From contig ONWK01000029.1 in NCBI GenBank assembly GCA_900321505.1, positions 1 through 19,367 on the forward strand: DNA of 19,367 bases. The letters are read 5' to 3'. The number at the start of each line of letters is the position of its first letter. The first letter of the stretch is position 1. Position numbers and translations under genes: made by a program. The notes under the pieces were generated by a model. That model had not been told where the DNA came from. It was given only the letters and a program-made list of their open reading frames with translations, and made no database searches. This document shows, one piece after another, positions 8,485 to 15,692 of this stretch. The DNA is from an uncultured Eubacteriales bacterium. GTDB taxonomy: Bacteria; Bacillota; Clostridia; Lachnospirales; Lachnospiraceae.

Positions 8485-10347
8485 ATGCATCAGGAATATT
8501 TAATGGGAAATGAGGCTATAGCCCTCGGAGCGCTTGCCGCAGGAGTGAACTGTGTGGCAGGTTATCCGGGAACGCCTTCGACGGAGGTGCTGGAAACGGT
8601 GGCAAAACGTCGCGGAGAGGGCGTTTATGTGGAATGGTCGGTTAATGAAAAGGCGGCCATGGAGCTTGCGGCGGGAGCAGCCTACAGCGGAGCAAGAGCG
8701 CTGGTAACGATGAAGCAGGTGGGACTGAATGTGGCATCCGATCCGCTGATGAGTCTTGAATATATAGGCGTTGAGGGAGGGCTTGTGGTCCTGGTTGCGG
8801 ATGACCCGGGGCCCATATCCTCGCAGACAGAACAGGATACAAGACATTTTGCAGCATTTTCAAAGGTGCCCTGTCTGGATCCTTCTTCACCTGCGGAAGC
8901 CTATCAGATGATACAGTATGCATTTGCCCTTTCAGAGGAATATCATACACCGGTATTCCTGAGACCCACAACGAGGATATGCCATGCCTATGCCTCGCTT
9001 GAGGTAAAGGATCCGGAGGAATATCTCGTGCATCCTGTAAAGGGATTTGTAAAGGACTCCGGAAGATGGGTTATATTTCCGCGGCTTTCCCTGAAGAATC
9101 ACGGACTTATAGTAGAGCGCAACAAAAAGCTGGCCGGGGTTTTCTCCGGGTATGAGGGAAATGGCGTCATAAGCCATGGAGATCCGGAGCAGAAAACTGA
9201 AAACGGAAATCATTACGGTATCGCCGCCTCCGGCGTAAGTTATGCATATGCGCTTGAAATGGTTGAAAAGCTTCCGGAGGATATTTCAGTAAAGCTGCTG
9301 AAGATCGGAACTCCGTATCCCTTTCCCGAAGCTCTGGCGGAAAAGTTCCTTCGTGAGACAGACAGTGTACTCTGTATAGAGGAGCTGGATCCTGTTGTTG
9401 AGGATGCGCTGATCTATACCGCCGGAAAGAATAATATCCGGGTTGATATTCTCGGTAAGAATTCCGGTCACATACGCGTGGCTGGTGAAAATACAAGAGA
9501 AGAAGCGGAAAAGGCCATACTTTCGTTTCTCGGGATTGAAAAGGACAGTTCTGAATTAGATATGACGGACATGCCTGAGCTTCCCGTGCGTCCTCCGGTA
9601 CTCTGTGCAGGGTGTCCGCACAGGGCCTCATTCTATGCAGTAAAACAGGCTATGAAGGGTAAAAAGGCGGTATTTTGCGGAGATATTGGATGTTACACTC
9701 TTGGAAATGCAATGCCGCTTGATATGGTGGACACCTGCCTCTGCATGGGAGCTGGTGTAAATATCACTCAGGGCATAGGACATCTTGATCCGGATACGGT
9801 ATGCTTTGCCTTTGTGGGTGATTCCACCTTCTTTGCATCTGCTATCACGGGAGCTGTAAATGCGGTATATAATCAGGCGGACATGACACTGGTCATACTG
9901 GACAATTCCACCACGGCTATGACCGGCCACCAGCCTCATCCTGGTACCGGACATACCATGATGGGTGAAATAGTTGAGAAGGTTTCCATAGAGGATACAC
10001 TTCACGGTATCGGCGTTAAGGAGGTAAGAACGGTTAATCCCCTCCGTCATGCTGAAGCGGTGAAAACGGTTAAGGAGCTTTCTGCGCTTCCCGGCGTTAA
10101 GGCCATCATTTTCAAGTATCCGTGCATTGCCATAGCCAGTGAAATGACTAAGCATCTTAAAGAGGTGGGCTGTGTAAGCATAGATCCTGAAAAATGCATA
10201 CAATGCAAAAAATGTATCCGTGAGATCGGCTGCCCGGCACTGATCATAAAGGATGAGAAGGTTGCCATAGATGAAACGCTCTGTACAGGCTGCGGGCTTT
10301 GCAAACAGATATGTCCGGTTGGAGCGATAGGAGGCGGAGATGAGTAA
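8485..10347 (+). CDS. iorA: Indolepyruvate ferredoxin oxidoreductase, alpha subunit IorA
   Basis: Catalytic subunit of the thiamine-diphosphate enzyme that oxidatively decarboxylates arylpyruvates (from Trp, Phe and Tyr) to aryl-acetyl-CoA with ferredoxin reduction. The protein has 620 residues. The N-terminal pyrimidine-binding domain has GYPGTPSTEV (26-35) and NEKAAMELAAG. A central TPP-binding domain has CGDIGCYTLG, MGAGVNITQG and VGDSTFF followed by LDNSTTAMTG. The C-terminal two-[4Fe-4S] ferredoxin domain has Cys571/574/577/583 and Cys600/603/606/610. The wider CxxCxxCx5C spacing of the first cluster is usual for this family. GGGAG precedes the ATG at 8485. iorB overlaps its end by eight bases, so translation is probably coupled. 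Confidence 0.96.
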   Translation: MHQEYLMGNEAIALGALAAGVNCVAGYPGTPSTEVLETVAKRRGEGVYVEWSVNEKAAMELAAGAAYSGARALVTMKQVGLNVASDPLMSLEYIGVEGGLVVLVADDPGPISSQTEQDTRHFAAFSKVPCLDPSSPAEAYQMIQYAFALSEEYHTPVFLRPTTRICHAYASLEVKDPEEYLVHPVKGFVKDSGRWVIFPRLSLKNHGLIVERNKKLAGVFSGYEGNGVISHGDPEQKTENGNHYGIAASGVSYAYALEMVEKLPEDISVKLLKIGTPYPFPEALAEKFLRETDSVLCIEELDPVVEDALIYTAGKNNIRVDILGKNSGHIRVAGENTREEAEKAILSFLGIEKDSSELDMTDMPELPVRPPVLCAGCPHRASFYAVKQAMKGKKAVFCGDIGCYTLGNAMPLDMVDTCLCMGAGVNITQGIGHLDPDTVCFAFVGDSTFFASAITGAVNAVYNQADMTLVILDNSTTAMTGHQPHPGTGHTMMGEIVEKVSIEDTLHGIGVKEVRTVNPLRHAEAVKTVKELSALPGVKAIIFKYPCIAIASEMTKHLKEVGCVSIDPEKCIQCKKCIREIGCPALIIKDEKVAIDETLCTGCGLCKQICPVGAIGGGDE

Positions 10348-10930
10348 GAATATCATTTTGACCGGTGTCGGCGGACAGGGAACGGTGCTTGCCTCCAAGC
10401 TGATCGCGGCAGCGGCAATGGCGAAGGGCCTTCCGGTAATGAGCGCGGAAACTATAGGTATGGCACAGCGCGGAGGAAGCGTATTCAGCCATTTAAGGAT
10501 AGGAGAGGGTGTCAGGTCGCCCATGATCTCCGAAAAGGAAGGAGATCTTATAATCGGTTTTGAACCGGGAGAGACACTCAGAATGCTCCATTTCCTGAAA
10601 CCGGGAGGGCAGATCATAACGGCTGTGCGTCCGGTGATACCGGTAACCTCGGCGCTTAAGGGCGACAGATATGATGGAAGGGCGCAGCTGGAATGGCTTG
10701 AAAGAGCCGGATATCCTCTTCTTAAGGTGGATACGGATCTTGCCATAAGGGAGCTTAAGAATCCGAAGGTTTCAAATGTGGTGCTTCTTGGTGCAGCGGC
10801 GGCTACAGGGGCTCTGGGCGTTAGTATAGAGGATCTGAAGGCTGCGATAAGGGCACGTCTGCCGGAGAAGCTGCACCTGATAAATGAGCAGGCTCTGGAA
10901 CACGGTGCGGCTCTCAACATCGCAGATTAA
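10340..10930 (+). CDS. iorB: Indolepyruvate ferredoxin oxidoreductase, beta subunit IorB
   Basis: Small subunit of the IOR complex, equivalent to the gamma domain of pyruvate:ferredoxin oxidoreductases. The protein has 196 residues, a normal length. The N-terminal GVGGQG (8-13) and SAETIGMAQRGG are family signatures. The ATG at 10340 lies inside the end of iorA (overlap 10340-10347), with GGAGGCGG just upstream acting as ribosome site. It forms a heterodimer with IorA and belongs to the same transcript. The opposite strand is also open over this gene, but that frame has no family resemblance. Confidence 0.95.
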   Translation: MSKNIILTGVGGQGTVLASKLIAAAAMAKGLPVMSAETIGMAQRGGSVFSHLRIGEGVRSPMISEKEGDLIIGFEPGETLRMLHFLKPGGQIITAVRPVIPVTSALKGDRYDGRAQLEWLERAGYPLLKVDTDLAIRELKNPKVSNVVLLGAAAATGALGVSIEDLKAAIRARLPEKLHLINEQALEHGAALNIAD

Positions 10931-10937
10931 TGGTGTA

Positions 10938-11044
10938 GGTTCCGTTCCACCATCAGGTGGAACGAGAACCGTACGCATCCTGCTCCGAAGGAGCAGCCCG
11001 AACGAAGTGAGGGTTAATTGCCGGCTTCAGTGGCCGGCAATTAA
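10938..11044. repeat. Cluster of perfect hairpins between iorB and paaK
   Basis: Three strong inverted repeats fill this gap. The first is GGTTC and C+GTTCCACC (10938-10951) pairing with 10956-10970, 14 bp with one bulged A and an ATCA loop. The second is CTGCTCC-GAA-GGAGCAG (10980-10996), 7 bp. The third is TTAATTGCCGGC (11014-11025) with GCCGGCAATTAA (11033-11044), 12 bp perfect, 7-base loop. Between the second and third lies CCCGAACGAAGTGAGGG, itself ending in CCC/GGG. None is followed by a proper T-run, so they do not look like ordinary terminators. They are more like a dispersed palindromic (REP-like) element or a structured leader and processing region. Confidence 0.7.
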
Positions 11045-11066
11045 GGTATATATTAAATTACACTAT

Positions 11067-11072
11067 GGAGGA
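11067..11072 (+). promoter_or_regulatory. Ribosome binding site that fixes the paaK start
   Basis: GGAGGA, then seven bases, then ATG 11080. An ATG at 11065 is in frame but overlaps this site, so it would have no ribosome site of its own. Confidence 0.8.
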
Positions 11073-11079
11073 AGAAAAA

Positions 11080-12315
11080 ATGAAGATCAGCAGTGAGCAG
11101 CTGACACTTGTTAACCGTCAGATCGACGCACTTGTAACGGCAGGAAGCTTTTACGGAAAGAAACTCAAAGAGGCCGGAATTACGGGAGTGCATTCCGAGG
11201 AGGAATTTGAAGAGCTTCCTTTTTCCGAGAAGGCAGATCTCAGAGATGCTTATCCCCTGGGACTTATGACAGCGCCCGAAGAGGAGATCGTTCGTATACA
11301 TTCCTCCTCAGGAACCACAGGACTTCCTGTGATCATCCCTTATACCGCAAAGGATGTGGATGACTGGGCCATCATGTTCGCGCGCTGCTATGAAATGGCC
11401 GGCATCACAAAGAAGGACCGCATTCAGATCACTCCGGGTTACGGCTTATGGACAGCAGGCATCGGTTTCCAGCTTGGCTGCGAGAAGCTCGGCGCCATGG
11501 CCATCCCCATGGGCCCCGGCAACACTGAGAAGCAGCTTCAGATGATGATGGATCTGAAGAGTACAGTACTCTGCTCGACATCTTCATATGCACTTCTGCT
11601 TGCCGAGGAGATCGCAAAACGCGGTATACGTGACAGGATCCATCTTAAAAAGGGTATCATAGGTTCAGAGCGCTGGGGCGAGACCATGCGCCGCAGGATC
11701 CACGATGAGCTGGGTATTGAGCTGTATGATATCTACGGACTTACAGAGATCTACGGACCCGGCATCGGCATTAACTGTGACAAGGGCACAGCCATGCATT
11801 ACTGGGATGATTATATTTATATCGAGATCATTGATCCTGAAACGCTTAAGCCGGTTCCGGACGGTGAGATGGGAGAGATAGTTATCACCACGCTTGTCAA
11901 GGAAGGCGCTCCGCTGATAAGATACCGTACACACGATCTGTCAAGGATCGTACCGGGTGAATGCCCCTGCGGCTGCAAGCATCCCAGACTTGATATCATC
12001 ATGGGACGTACAGATGATATGATGAAGATCAAGGGTGTAAATGTATTCCCGAGCCAGATAGAGGAGGTTCTGAAGCACTTCCCCGAGACTTCCAGCGAGT
12101 ATCAGATCCGCATTTCACATCTGGACGGAAAGGATACAATGCGTCTTTATGTTGAAACCAACGGAAGTGTTAATTTTGCTGATCTCTCTGAACGCATAGC
12201 GGTTGCTGTAAAGAGCAAGATCGGATTTACACCTATAGTCAAGGTGGTCGAACTCGGTGTGCTTCCGAGGAGCGAGAAGAAGACAAAGCGTGTGATAGAT
12301 GAGAGATTCCAGTAG
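11080..12315 (+). CDS. paaK: Phenylacetate-CoA ligase family protein PaaK
   Basis: AMP-forming enzyme linking arylacetates (phenylacetate, indoleacetate) to CoA. The protein has 411 residues. The ATP-binding loop is HSSSGTTGLP (74-83), the acyl-adenylate motif DIYGLTEIYG (217-226), the hinge region GRTDDMMKIKGVNVFPSQIE (309-328). A Cys-rich stretch CPCGCKHPR (295-303) is common in anaerobe homologues. With iorAB directly upstream, it may run either way: activating arylacetates, or making ATP from aryl-acetyl-CoA produced by IorAB while releasing the acid. The direction is not readable from sequence. Codon choice differs from iorAB: Ile is mostly ATC rather than ATA, as in dnaK and ffh, which suggests higher expression. 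No convincing promoter; a weak TTCAGT-17-TATATT at 11026-11054 is possible. Confidence 0.93.
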   Translation: MKISSEQLTLVNRQIDALVTAGSFYGKKLKEAGITGVHSEEEFEELPFSEKADLRDAYPLGLMTAPEEEIVRIHSSSGTTGLPVIIPYTAKDVDDWAIMFARCYEMAGITKKDRIQITPGYGLWTAGIGFQLGCEKLGAMAIPMGPGNTEKQLQMMMDLKSTVLCSTSSYALLLAEEIAKRGIRDRIHLKKGIIGSERWGETMRRRIHDELGIELYDIYGLTEIYGPGIGINCDKGTAMHYWDDYIYIEIIDPETLKPVPDGEMGEIVITTLVKEGAPLIRYRTHDLSRIVPGECPCGCKHPRLDIIMGRTDDMMKIKGVNVFPSQIEEVLKHFPETSSEYQIRISHLDGKDTMRLYVETNGSVNFADLSERIAVAVKSKIGFTPIVKVVELGVLPRSEKKTKRVIDERFQ

Positions 12316-12347
12316 ACCGGCTTTGTAAAGTAGAGAGGAGAAGATGC

Positions 12348-13940
12348 ATGGGTGAATTCATATCCGGTTCATATGAACCGAAGGAGGTATTGCACTATTT
12401 TGAGGAGATCGCAGCTATACCGCACGGATCCGGAAATACCGGCGCAATAAGCGATTATCTTGCAGGCTTTGCCGAAAAGCAGGGACTGGAGTATGACAGG
12501 GACAAATCGGGAAATGTGATCATCCGAAAAAAGGGCAGCGCCGGCTGTGAAGACCTTCCCGGTGTTATCCTTCAGGGACATATGGATATGGTGTGCGAAA
12601 AGGAAGCAGACTGTACCGTCGATATGGAAAAGGAAGGCCTTAAGCTGGTGGTTGAAGACGGCGTGCTTACTGCTGACGGAACCACCCTTGGAGGTGATGA
12701 TGGTATAGCTGTTGCATATATGCTGGCAGTCCTTGCAGATGATTCATTTGTACATCCTCCCCTTGAGTGCGTTTTTACTGTGGATGAAGAGATAGGCATG
12801 CTGGGAGCTGACGCTTTGGATATGTCATTACTTAAGGGCAGCATGCTGATCAATATCGACAATGAGGAAGAGGGTCACCTCATCACCGGCTGTGCCGGCG
12901 GTTGTATTGTGAAGCTGACCCTTGATCTTGACCGTGCAGGAGATAATGATGACGAAGATGCTGAGGGAAGCCTGATGGATATACAGGATAAGCTTGGCAT
13001 GGACGGTAGTATTGAAGGTTTTCTTGACGGCCTCTTCGGTGAAATGAATAAGACAGAGGTTGAATTTGATACTCCGAAAAATATGAGGCTGAGCATCTCC
13101 GGACTTCAGGGCGGTCATTCCGGTATCGAGATTGGTCAGGAAAGAGCAAATGCCTGCATGCTTCTCGGAAGAGCGCTTCAGCTGCTTAAGGATGAACTGA
13201 AATATGATTACAGTATTATCTCTGTCAACGGCGGCGCCAAGGATAATGCGATCCCCAGGGATGCCAGTGCTCAGATCAGGATCGATGAAGAGGATATTCC
13301 GGAGGCTGAAAAGCTGCTTATGGGGCTGGAAAAGGAGATGAGACACGAATATGCCGTTACAGATTCCGGGCTTAAACTATCCTTTGAGCCTGATGATGAT
13401 ATTGCAATGCTCCCCATGACTCTGGAATCCGGAGATGATCTTATTACCCTTTTGCGTATCATTCCGAACGGTGTTCAGAAAATGAGCATGACCGTTCCGG
13501 GGGCGGTTGAAGCGTCACTGAATCTCGGGATCCTTAAAACCTTTGATGATGAGGTGGAATTATCATTTCTTGTACGCAGCAGTGTTGAGTCGGAGAAAAG
13601 GGAGATGATCGGCAGGCTGCAGGCTATATCGGAGCTGACTGATGCAGATATCGATCTCAGCGGCGATTATCCCGGGTGGGAACCGGCAGAGCGATCAGAA
13701 CTCAGTGAAATCATGTGTGAAACATATTCAGAGCTTTTCGGAAAGCAGATGGTCAGGGAAGCCGTTCATGCCGGTTTAGAATGCGGCATTTTCAGTAAAG
13801 GCATTCCGGGACTGGATATAGTATCCTTCGGGCCGGATATTAAGGATATACACACTCCGAATGAGAGGATGGATCTTGCTTCTGTGGAGAGAACATGGAA
13901 GCATCTTATAGCAGTTTTGAAAAAACTTGCAAAAAAATAA
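12348..13940 (+). CDS. pepD: Aminoacyl-histidine dipeptidase PepD (M20C)
   Basis: Zinc dipeptidase that hydrolyses Xaa-His and other dipeptides in the cytoplasm. The protein has 530 residues. M20 metal and catalytic motifs are visible: LQGHMDMVCEK with His78 and Asp80, LGGDDGIAVA with the bridging Asp at 117-118, the DEEIGMLGA glutamates at 147-148, and NIDNEEEG with Asp171. The dimerisation (lid) domain begins around 185 and includes GGHSGIEIG (255-263). An acidic insert (DNDDEDAEGS near 199-208, continuing to about 240) makes it longer than the roughly 480-residue enterobacterial enzyme. AGAGGAG seven bases upstream supports ATG 12348. It follows paaK by 32 bases, so it is probably in the same transcript and supplies amino acids to the pathway. 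Confidence 0.95.
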   Translation: MGEFISGSYEPKEVLHYFEEIAAIPHGSGNTGAISDYLAGFAEKQGLEYDRDKSGNVIIRKKGSAGCEDLPGVILQGHMDMVCEKEADCTVDMEKEGLKLVVEDGVLTADGTTLGGDDGIAVAYMLAVLADDSFVHPPLECVFTVDEEIGMLGADALDMSLLKGSMLINIDNEEEGHLITGCAGGCIVKLTLDLDRAGDNDDEDAEGSLMDIQDKLGMDGSIEGFLDGLFGEMNKTEVEFDTPKNMRLSISGLQGGHSGIEIGQERANACMLLGRALQLLKDELKYDYSIISVNGGAKDNAIPRDASAQIRIDEEDIPEAEKLLMGLEKEMRHEYAVTDSGLKLSFEPDDDIAMLPMTLESGDDLITLLRIIPNGVQKMSMTVPGAVEASLNLGILKTFDDEVELSFLVRSSVESEKREMIGRLQAISELTDADIDLSGDYPGWEPAERSELSEIMCETYSELFGKQMVREAVHAGLECGIFSKGIPGLDIVSFGPDIKDIHTPNERMDLASVERTWKHLIAVLKKLAKK

Positions 13941-13948
13941 AAAAAAGC

Positions 13949-13977
13949 TTGCAATATAATTCTTAGTTTGCTATACT
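13949..13977 (+). promoter_or_regulatory. Promoter of tRNA-Glu
   Basis: TTGCAA (13949-13954), a 17-base spacer and TATACT (13972-13977). Predicted transcription start near 13984, about 23 bases before the mature tRNA. It is close to the sigma-A consensus, as expected for a stable RNA gene. Confidence 0.85.
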
Positions 13978-14006
13978 AACGAAGTCGCTGAAAGAAAGGA
14001 ACTTTT

Positions 14007-14078
14007 GGTCCGTTGGTCAAGCGGCTAAGACGCCGCCCTCTCACGGCGGAAACAGGGGTTCGATTCCCCTACGGACTA
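14007..14078 (+). tRNA. tRNA-Glu (anticodon CTC)
   Basis: A complete cloverleaf can be drawn. The acceptor is GGTCCGT (14007-14013) with ACGGACT (14071-14077), where the first pair is a G-U wobble. The D stem is GTC/GAC, the anticodon stem CCGCC/GGCGG with loop CTCTCAC (anticodon CTC at 14040-14042), and the T arm AGGGG-TTCGATT-CCCCT. The discriminator is A at 14078. The 3' CCA is not encoded, so a CCA-adding enzyme must supply it. It reads GAG codons. It has its own promoter and terminator. Confidence 0.96.
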
Positions 14079-14115
14079 CGCAAAAACCCGCAACCTATGG
14101 TTGCGGGTTTTTGCG
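14079..14115. terminator. Bidirectional terminator shared by tRNA-Glu and mtaB
   Basis: A perfect 17-bp stem (14079-14095 with 14099-14115) around a 3-base loop. The stem carries AAAAACCC on the left and GGGTTTTT on the right, so on both strands a GC-rich stem runs into T residues. It starts directly after the tRNA and lies downstream of the converging mtaB gene. Confidence 0.88.
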
Positions 14116-14129
14116 TGTAAGATAATCCA

Positions 14130-14195
14130 TGAACAGCCACGAGTCATATTTTTCGCAAGCCTGCTTGCAGACTGAATATGACTCGTGGCTGTTTG
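14130..14195. repeat. Long nested palindrome near the mtaB 3' end
   Basis: AACAGCCACGAGTCATATT (14132-14150) is the exact complement of 14175-14193, 19 bp, extendable by G-T pairs to 14130-14195. The 24-base interior has its own hairpin, GCAAG-CCTG-CTTGC (14155-14168). There is no U-tract on either strand. It sits between the shared terminator and the mtaB stop. It is more probably a dispersed palindromic repeat or very small miniature element than a terminator. Confidence 0.75.
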
Positions 14196-14217
14196 AAGCA
14201 ATCGGAGATGTAATGAC

Positions 14218-15585
14218 TCATGAAGATGATACGGAAATGATCGTATTTATCCTTCCCATATCGGGAGAACTGTCCCCAATGCTTTCCACCGGTATATCAA
14301 CCAGCAGATATCGCTCAGTATGCCCCCTGTAGCATTTTCCTGCAGGGGTATCAACTATTTCCTCGATAAGAACATTGAGGGTATCCTTTGAAAAGGAAGC
14401 TTCAAAATTCTTCTTCATTTCCTTTCCGAGGCTGATGAGCTTTTCGGAGCGCAGGTTCTTAACGGGTTCAGGGATCTGCCCGGGCATGGTATCCGCCACG
14501 GTGCCTTTTCTTCTGGAATATTTGAATACATGCATCTCGTAAAGCTGAAGCTGTTCGAGGTTTTTAAGAGTTATCTCAAACTCTTCGTCGGTCTCACCCG
14601 GGAAGCCTGTGATAATATCGGCAGTAAGGGCAGGACGGTCATAGACGCCGCGTATCCTTTTTACGATAGCATTTATATCATCAACGGTGTATTTCCGGTT
14701 CATTCGCTTAAGAACGCTGTCACAGCAGCTTTGGAGCGAAAGATGGAAATGAGGGCACAGCTTTGGAAGACGGCTCAGCCTCTGCATGAATTCATCCGTT
14801 ATTACCCGGGGTTCCAGTGAACTAAGACGGATGCGCAGGATACCGGGAATGGAGTGAACAGCCTCGATCACATCAATCAGTGTATCAGTGCCAATATCTC
14901 CGTAGGAAGAAAGATTGATACCGGTGAGTACCAGCTCTCTTACGCCGTTTTCAGCAAGTATTTCAGCTTCCCTTACAATATCACAGAGTGATTTGTTCCT
15001 TATCCTTCCACGGACGAAGGGGATGATGCAGTAGCTGCAGAAGCTGTTGCAGCCGTCCTGGATCTTGATATAGCTGCGGGTGTGGGTAAGCGGCATACGG
15101 AGCTTAAGATCCTCAAATTCCGGATCATGGGCTATGTCGACCACTGTATCCTGTACAGCTTCGCCTGAAAGATACTCTGTGAGTATTCTCACTATATCCC
15201 TTTTGCGGTTATTTCCGATTATTAGATCGGCTGTGATCGCGGAGGCTTCTTTTCCGGTTGATCTTCCCGAGGAGGCGCCGGGGTTTTTCTCAAGGCGGCG
15301 TTTTGATTCCTCCAAAGCCTGAACATAACAGCCTGTAGCCACGATAAGGGCACCGGGATTTTCCTTTTTCATGCGGGAAAGCATCTGCCTCGATTTACGG
15401 TCGGCCATATTGGTTACAGAGCAGGTGTTGACGATACAGATATCAGCATCATTTTCATTCCCGCTAACGGCACCGGCAGAGAGCAATGCTTCAAGCATGG
15501 CATCGGATTCATACTGATTTACCTTACATCCGAGTGTGAGTATGAATATTTTTTTGTTTATCAGAACAGAAGTCGGAAGAGACAT
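14218..15585 (-). CDS. mtaB: tRNA methylthiotransferase MtaB (ms2t6A37)
   Basis: Radical-SAM enzyme that adds a methylthio group to t6A at position 37 of ANN-decoding tRNAs. The protein has 455 residues. The N-terminal UPF0004 domain has cluster cysteines Cys20 (TLGCKVNQYESD), Cys55 (NTCSVT) and Cys86 (ATGCY). The radical SAM motif is C179xxxC183xxC186 in DGCNSFCSYC, followed by IIPFVRGRIR, and a C-terminal TRAM-like region begins near 395. LGCKVNQYES separates MtaB from MiaB. A low-complexity Ser/Gly/Ala stretch at 101-117 (NPGASSGRSTGKEAS) is not typical. The ATG at 15583-15585 is preceded on the minus strand by GAGGT seven bases away. In Bacillus this gene follows rsmE; here it is separate and inverted. 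Confidence 0.94.
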   Translation of the reverse strand: MSLPTSVLINKKIFILTLGCKVNQYESDAMLEALLSAGAVSGNENDADICIVNTCSVTNMADRKSRQMLSRMKKENPGALIVATGCYVQALEESKRRLEKNPGASSGRSTGKEASAITADLIIGNNRKRDIVRILTEYLSGEAVQDTVVDIAHDPEFEDLKLRMPLTHTRSYIKIQDGCNSFCSYCIIPFVRGRIRNKSLCDIVREAEILAENGVRELVLTGINLSSYGDIGTDTLIDVIEAVHSIPGILRIRLSSLEPRVITDEFMQRLSRLPKLCPHFHLSLQSCCDSVLKRMNRKYTVDDINAIVKRIRGVYDRPALTADIITGFPGETDEEFEITLKNLEQLQLYEMHVFKYSRRKGTVADTMPGQIPEPVKNLRSEKLISLGKEMKKNFEASFSKDTLNVLIEEIVDTPAGKCYRGHTERYLLVDIPVESIGDSSPDMGRINTIISVSSS

Positions 15586-15616
15586 ATTTTTTACCTCAAA
15601 GGCTTGTAAAAATTTG

Positions 15617-15646
15617 TTGGAATTGCCGCATCATTTGTGTTATGAT
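15617..15646 (+). promoter_or_regulatory. Promoter of the HPr-like gene, possibly overlapping a divergent mtaB promoter
   Basis: TTGGAA (15617-15622), an 18-base spacer and TATGAT (15641-15646), with TG forming an extended -10. On the minus strand the same bases read TGCTATCAT, an extended -10 facing mtaB. The minus-strand -35 is poor, so only the plus promoter is well supported. Confidence 0.6.
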
Positions 15647-15692
15647 AGCATAAACAGTAAAAAAAATCATCAAATATTGGAGGTTTGGAAAT

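Noticed and set aside
9628..10920. 430-codon open frame on the minus strand opposite iorA and iorB
   Set aside because: It lies entirely antisense to two well-supported genes, its composition is that of a reverse-frame shadow, and it shows no recognisable domain.
14129..14332. 67-codon plus-strand frame starting in the palindrome
   Set aside because: Its first part is just the palindrome translated and the rest is antisense to mtaB; no ribosome site.
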